A DNA stretch of 64,000 bases from JAVBNJ01 sp031551625 (GTDB lineage: Bacteria; Bacteroidota; Bacteroidia; Bacteroidales; UBA932), in NCBI GenBank assembly GCA_031551625.1, contig JAVBNJ010000030.1, positions 5,427 to 69,426 on the forward strand, given 5' to 3'. Positions 61,562 through 64,000 of this stretch are shown one piece after another (position 1 is the stretch's first letter; each line of letters starts with the position of its first letter). A program made the translations under genes and the position numbers. The notes beneath the pieces are model-generated. The model had not been told where the DNA came from and did no database searches. It worked only from the letters and a program-made list of their open reading frames with translations.

Positions 61562-63310
61562 TTAAGCTAAATTTCGCAAAAAATCATCTAAGTGGATATC
61601 GTTGTCTGTTGTAAAACCTAATTTCTTTTTAATGCGGTAACGGGTCATCTTTACGGCCAGTGGTGTAATACTCATGACTTGCGCAATTTGTTTGCTGGAC
61701 ATGCCCATTCGAATATATGCCGCTATTCGCAAGTCATTTTCCGTAAATCCGTTGTTAATAGCTTTTAACCTGTAGAAAAAGCTCGGGTGTACTTTTTCGA
61801 AATGTGATATAAAAGTATTCCAATAATCGTCGGTACTTATATGGTCTTTTATAAGGCCGCTTATTTCTTTAAAAGCAATCTTCTTGGCCATTGGTTGTTT
61901 TGCGATATCCAATACTTGTTGCATTACATTATTTTTGCTGGACAAAAGTAACGAATAAGAAGTTAGTTCCCGGATTTTTTCTTCTATCTGTTCGGCTTGT
62001 AACTGTTGTATTTCTGTTTCATGTTCCAAACGCAATGCCAAATCTTTGTTCTCGGCTTCTTTGGCAAGAGCCTGCTGCCGTCGTTTTTGGTTAAAAATGA
62101 TCCATAATAAAACAATCAGTAACATTCCACTGACGGCAATGATGATTAAAATTATAAATCGCCTGTTTTTCAGCATTATATCTTGCTCCGCGATGGTTAA
62201 TTTATGCTGTGAAGATTCCAATAAAGCGGTCATGTAAGTCTGATAGACATCAATAATTTTAGCATTTTGATCTAAATTGTTCCGGGTAAGAATATAGGCA
62301 TTTAAATAAAAAAGTGCACTGTCGGTTTCCCCCCTTTCTTCATGCAGTGTCGATAAACTTTTGAGGACATAAACCAACATTTGATTGTTGTTATTATGCG
62401 ATGCTATATTGTGTGCTTTATGAAGATACTCCAGTGCTTTATCAAACTCTTTTGTATTAAGTGTGTAATAAAATCCCAGGTTTTGATATAATGAGAAATA
62501 CATCTCGGTATTGTCTATTTGTTTTATGAATAGTTGTACGTTATTATATGCGTCTAACATTTTTTCGGGGTCATTCATAAAAAAACCGAAAGCGCCTTTT
62601 AGAAGATAACCGTATGTCAACAAAGCAGTATCCCTGACTGTTTCGAAAGTTTGAATCAGGGTTTCGACAGAGTCTAAATCGCTTTGAAGAGGCGGCGAAT
62701 ACATATAAAGCCGGACTTTATATAACCGGATTAAAAGGAAATAATAGTCGATTGTACCTTTGTGGCAAAAATTTTTTGCCTGGTTGAAATAATTTTCTGC
62801 CATTTTCGGGTTGTTGATGTCTTTACAAACATCACCGGCTAATAACAGCGCTTTAAATATAAAATCGTTATTTTTATGTTGAGAGGCATATTCCAAAATT
62901 TCCATTGTAATCGTAAAGGCTTGCATATAGTCGCATTCAATAAAGCAGTTCATCGCATACGCACAATACAACTTCATTTCGTGGGTATTTTGGATTTTTT
63001 CAGGCTTTGTTTTTACTAGTTTTTGTATCTTTTTAACCAGAGAGCTGTCGCTTATCCGCTGATTATAATTTATTTCTGATTGGCAGTACAGGTATTGGAT
63101 ATACAAGGTTTCATCCTGCGAATGTTTTTGAGCTATGTCTTGTAATTGATCTGCTAGAAGAGCTGCTTTTGTTCCCTGGTAATAATATATTTTATTTATC
63201 TCTGTTACAATAGAATTAAATTGTTTTAAGTCGTCGTTAAACCCCATTAAAGGGTTTACAAAATACATCATAAAAACGAACAAAACAGTAACTGAATTTT
63301 TTTTATTCAT
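61562..63310 (-). CDS. TPR / membrane-span / LuxR-type transcriptional regulator (copy 2)
   Basis: 582 residues, homologous over its length to the protein at 42367: export segment, TPR-like region (about 100-370), one span (about 387-410, FIILIIIAVSGMLLIVLLWIIF), coiled coil, and the LuxR-type HTH FTENDLRIAAYIRMGMSSKQIAQVMSITPLAVKMTRYRIKKKL. It is divergent from the surface-protein gene at 63605. -7 box (TACTTTTG on the minus strand) at 63368-63375. Confidence 0.85.
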   Translation of the reverse strand: MNKKNSVTVLFVFMMYFVNPLMGFNDDLKQFNSIVTEINKIYYYQGTKAALLADQLQDIAQKHSQDETLYIQYLYCQSEINYNQRISDSSLVKKIQKLVKTKPEKIQNTHEMKLYCAYAMNCFIECDYMQAFTITMEILEYASQHKNNDFIFKALLLAGDVCKDINNPKMAENYFNQAKNFCHKGTIDYYFLLIRLYKVRLYMYSPPLQSDLDSVETLIQTFETVRDTALLTYGYLLKGAFGFFMNDPEKMLDAYNNVQLFIKQIDNTEMYFSLYQNLGFYYTLNTKEFDKALEYLHKAHNIASHNNNNQMLVYVLKSLSTLHEERGETDSALFYLNAYILTRNNLDQNAKIIDVYQTYMTALLESSQHKLTIAEQDIMLKNRRFIILIIIAVSGMLLIVLLWIIFNQKRRQQALAKEAENKDLALRLEHETEIQQLQAEQIEEKIRELTSYSLLLSSKNNVMQQVLDIAKQPMAKKIAFKEISGLIKDHISTDDYWNTFISHFEKVHPSFFYRLKAINNGFTENDLRIAAYIRMGMSSKQIAQVMSITPLAVKMTRYRIKKKLGFTTDNDIHLDDFLRNLA

Positions 63311-63523
63311 TTAATAATCTTTTATTTAATATATTGTATATTGTTTCAACAGCGGATTATAGGTCGACAAAAGTAATAAAAATCGGGGAAAATGTAAAAA
63401 AAACAAGTTAGATTGCTTTTTTTTGATAAAAGTAAAAATAAAAAAAATAATATTAACTAATTGTTTATAAAATAGATCACATAATGAAGAAACCCTTTTT
63501 ATACCATAAAAATAATTAAATCG

Positions 63524-63555
63524 TTTGGCGTTGGTAAATTCAGAAGTTATCTTTG
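63524..63555 (+). promoter_or_regulatory. Sigma-ABfr-type promoter of the last gene
   Basis: TTTG (63524-63527), 20 bases, TATCTTTG (63548-63555), about 50 bases before the ATG at 63605. The rest of the 63311-63604 spacer is A+T-rich with no further feature seen beyond the divergent -7 box. Confidence 0.7.
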
Positions 63556-63604
63556 TTTCGAGAAAAATTATTTTTATTATAAATAAACTAATCTAAACGC
63601 GCCT

Positions 63605-64000
63605 ATGAAAAAGAAAATTACCGGCTTATTGGGCCTACTGGTCATGATGCTGACCGCCTGGAGCATAAATGCTCAGACCTATGAACCATCGGAAATTTCT
63701 CAGTTAAAAACGTTCCTCCGTCAGAGCGACAATGTCCAGCAGTTGGGTGTGGATACCACCAGTTGGGGTAGCCAGAATACCTGGTTGGCAAGTTTGCAGG
63801 GAGTGACGTTCAAAGACTCCTCAGGCATTACCCATGTTAAAACCATTGATTGGGCGGGGAAAGGACTGACCGGCAATTTATACTTCAACAAATTCAGGGC
63901 GTTGGAACAGGTGGACTTTTCCAATAATAGCCTGGAGAATATACAATTACAGCTCGACTCATCGCTGTTCTATTTAAAAGCCGAGAATCTACTGTTGTTG
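63605..64000 (+). CDS. Exported leucine-rich-like surface protein (3' end missing)
   Basis: Open to the window end (132 codons visible). Signal peptide MKKKITGLLGLLVMMLTAWSI...AQ, then QLKTFLRQSDN and leucine-rich-repeat-like segments: VKTIDWAGKGLTGNLYFNKF, LEQVDFSNNSLENIQL, YLKAENLLLL. It looks like the N-terminus of a Bacteroidetes leucine-rich surface protein, often ending in a T9SS domain, but that end is outside. It has a good promoter and is divergent from a TPR-LuxR regulator, as is the T9SS operon at 42 kb. Confidence 0.8.
   Translation, partial: MKKKITGLLGLLVMMLTAWSINAQTYEPSEISQLKTFLRQSDNVQQLGVDTTSWGSQNTWLASLQGVTFKDSSGITHVKTIDWAGKGLTGNLYFNKFRALEQVDFSNNSLENIQLQLDSSLFYLKAENLLLL

Overview
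The window comes from a Bacteroidales-type member of the Bacteroidetes. The evidence is sigma-ABfr-type promoters (TTTG, 19-21 bases, TAnnTTTG), giant surface proteins with type IX secretion sorting domains, DUF4251, DUF3078, BACON and FISUMP-like proteins, a soluble-type fumarate reductase/succinate dehydrogenase flavoprotein, and long A+T-rich intergenic spacers. Genus cannot be told from the sequence alone.

Layout. 0-5 kb: the 3' part of ruvB, a membrane metallophosphoesterase, two outer-membrane barrel proteins and a Wzz-like membrane protein. 5-12.4 kb (minus strand): purine salvage (mtaD, punA), an SDR enzyme, mscL with a DUF3078 protein, and frdAB, where frdA carries an in-frame TAA and has no frdC beside it. 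12.5-18.7 kb: DUF4251, three related small lipoproteins, a TonB-dependent receptor and a hydrolase. 18.8-24.8 kb: a Fic protein between short inverted repeats, a FISUMP-like protein behind a long structured leader, hflX, tRNA-Ala, a hydrolase and mdh. 24.9-26.3 kb: ybeY and an AbiEii-type toxin-antitoxin pair bracketed by a duplicated ybeY 3' end. 26.3-42.1 kb (minus strand): a five-gene surface operon in which two giant T9SS cargo proteins alternate with two paralogous outer-membrane barrels, ending with a BACON lipoprotein. It faces a TPR-membrane-LuxR regulator.

44.1-47 kb looks like the chromosome origin region: an A+T-rich spacer with DnaA boxes and direct repeats, then mnmG with four parS-like sites (two inside the coding sequence) and two inverted copies of an 89-bp element. 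Base counts in hand-picked stretches go from C-rich or balanced on the left to G-rich on the right. 47-64 kb: ade (interrupted by an in-frame TGA), a lipoprotein, a second FISUMP-like protein behind a second copy of the structured leader, an L,D-transpeptidase, an ARPP-1 lipoprotein, an M28 peptidase, a LytS/LytTR two-component pair, a creD operon, small membrane proteins, a second TPR-LuxR regulator, and the start of another exported surface protein.

The most interesting signal is the pair of homologous leader RNAs at about 19.89-20.03 kb and 49.92-50.06 kb. Each follows a good promoter and lies about 230-260 bases upstream of a FISUMP-like gene. The two share three nested helices whose sequences differ but stay base-paired, the same internal-loop sizes and a gap-free apical domain of about 44 bases. 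They look like a cis-regulatory or stand-alone RNA class I do not recognise. Two single-base nonsense codons in conserved enzymes (frdA, ade) are the second thing to verify.
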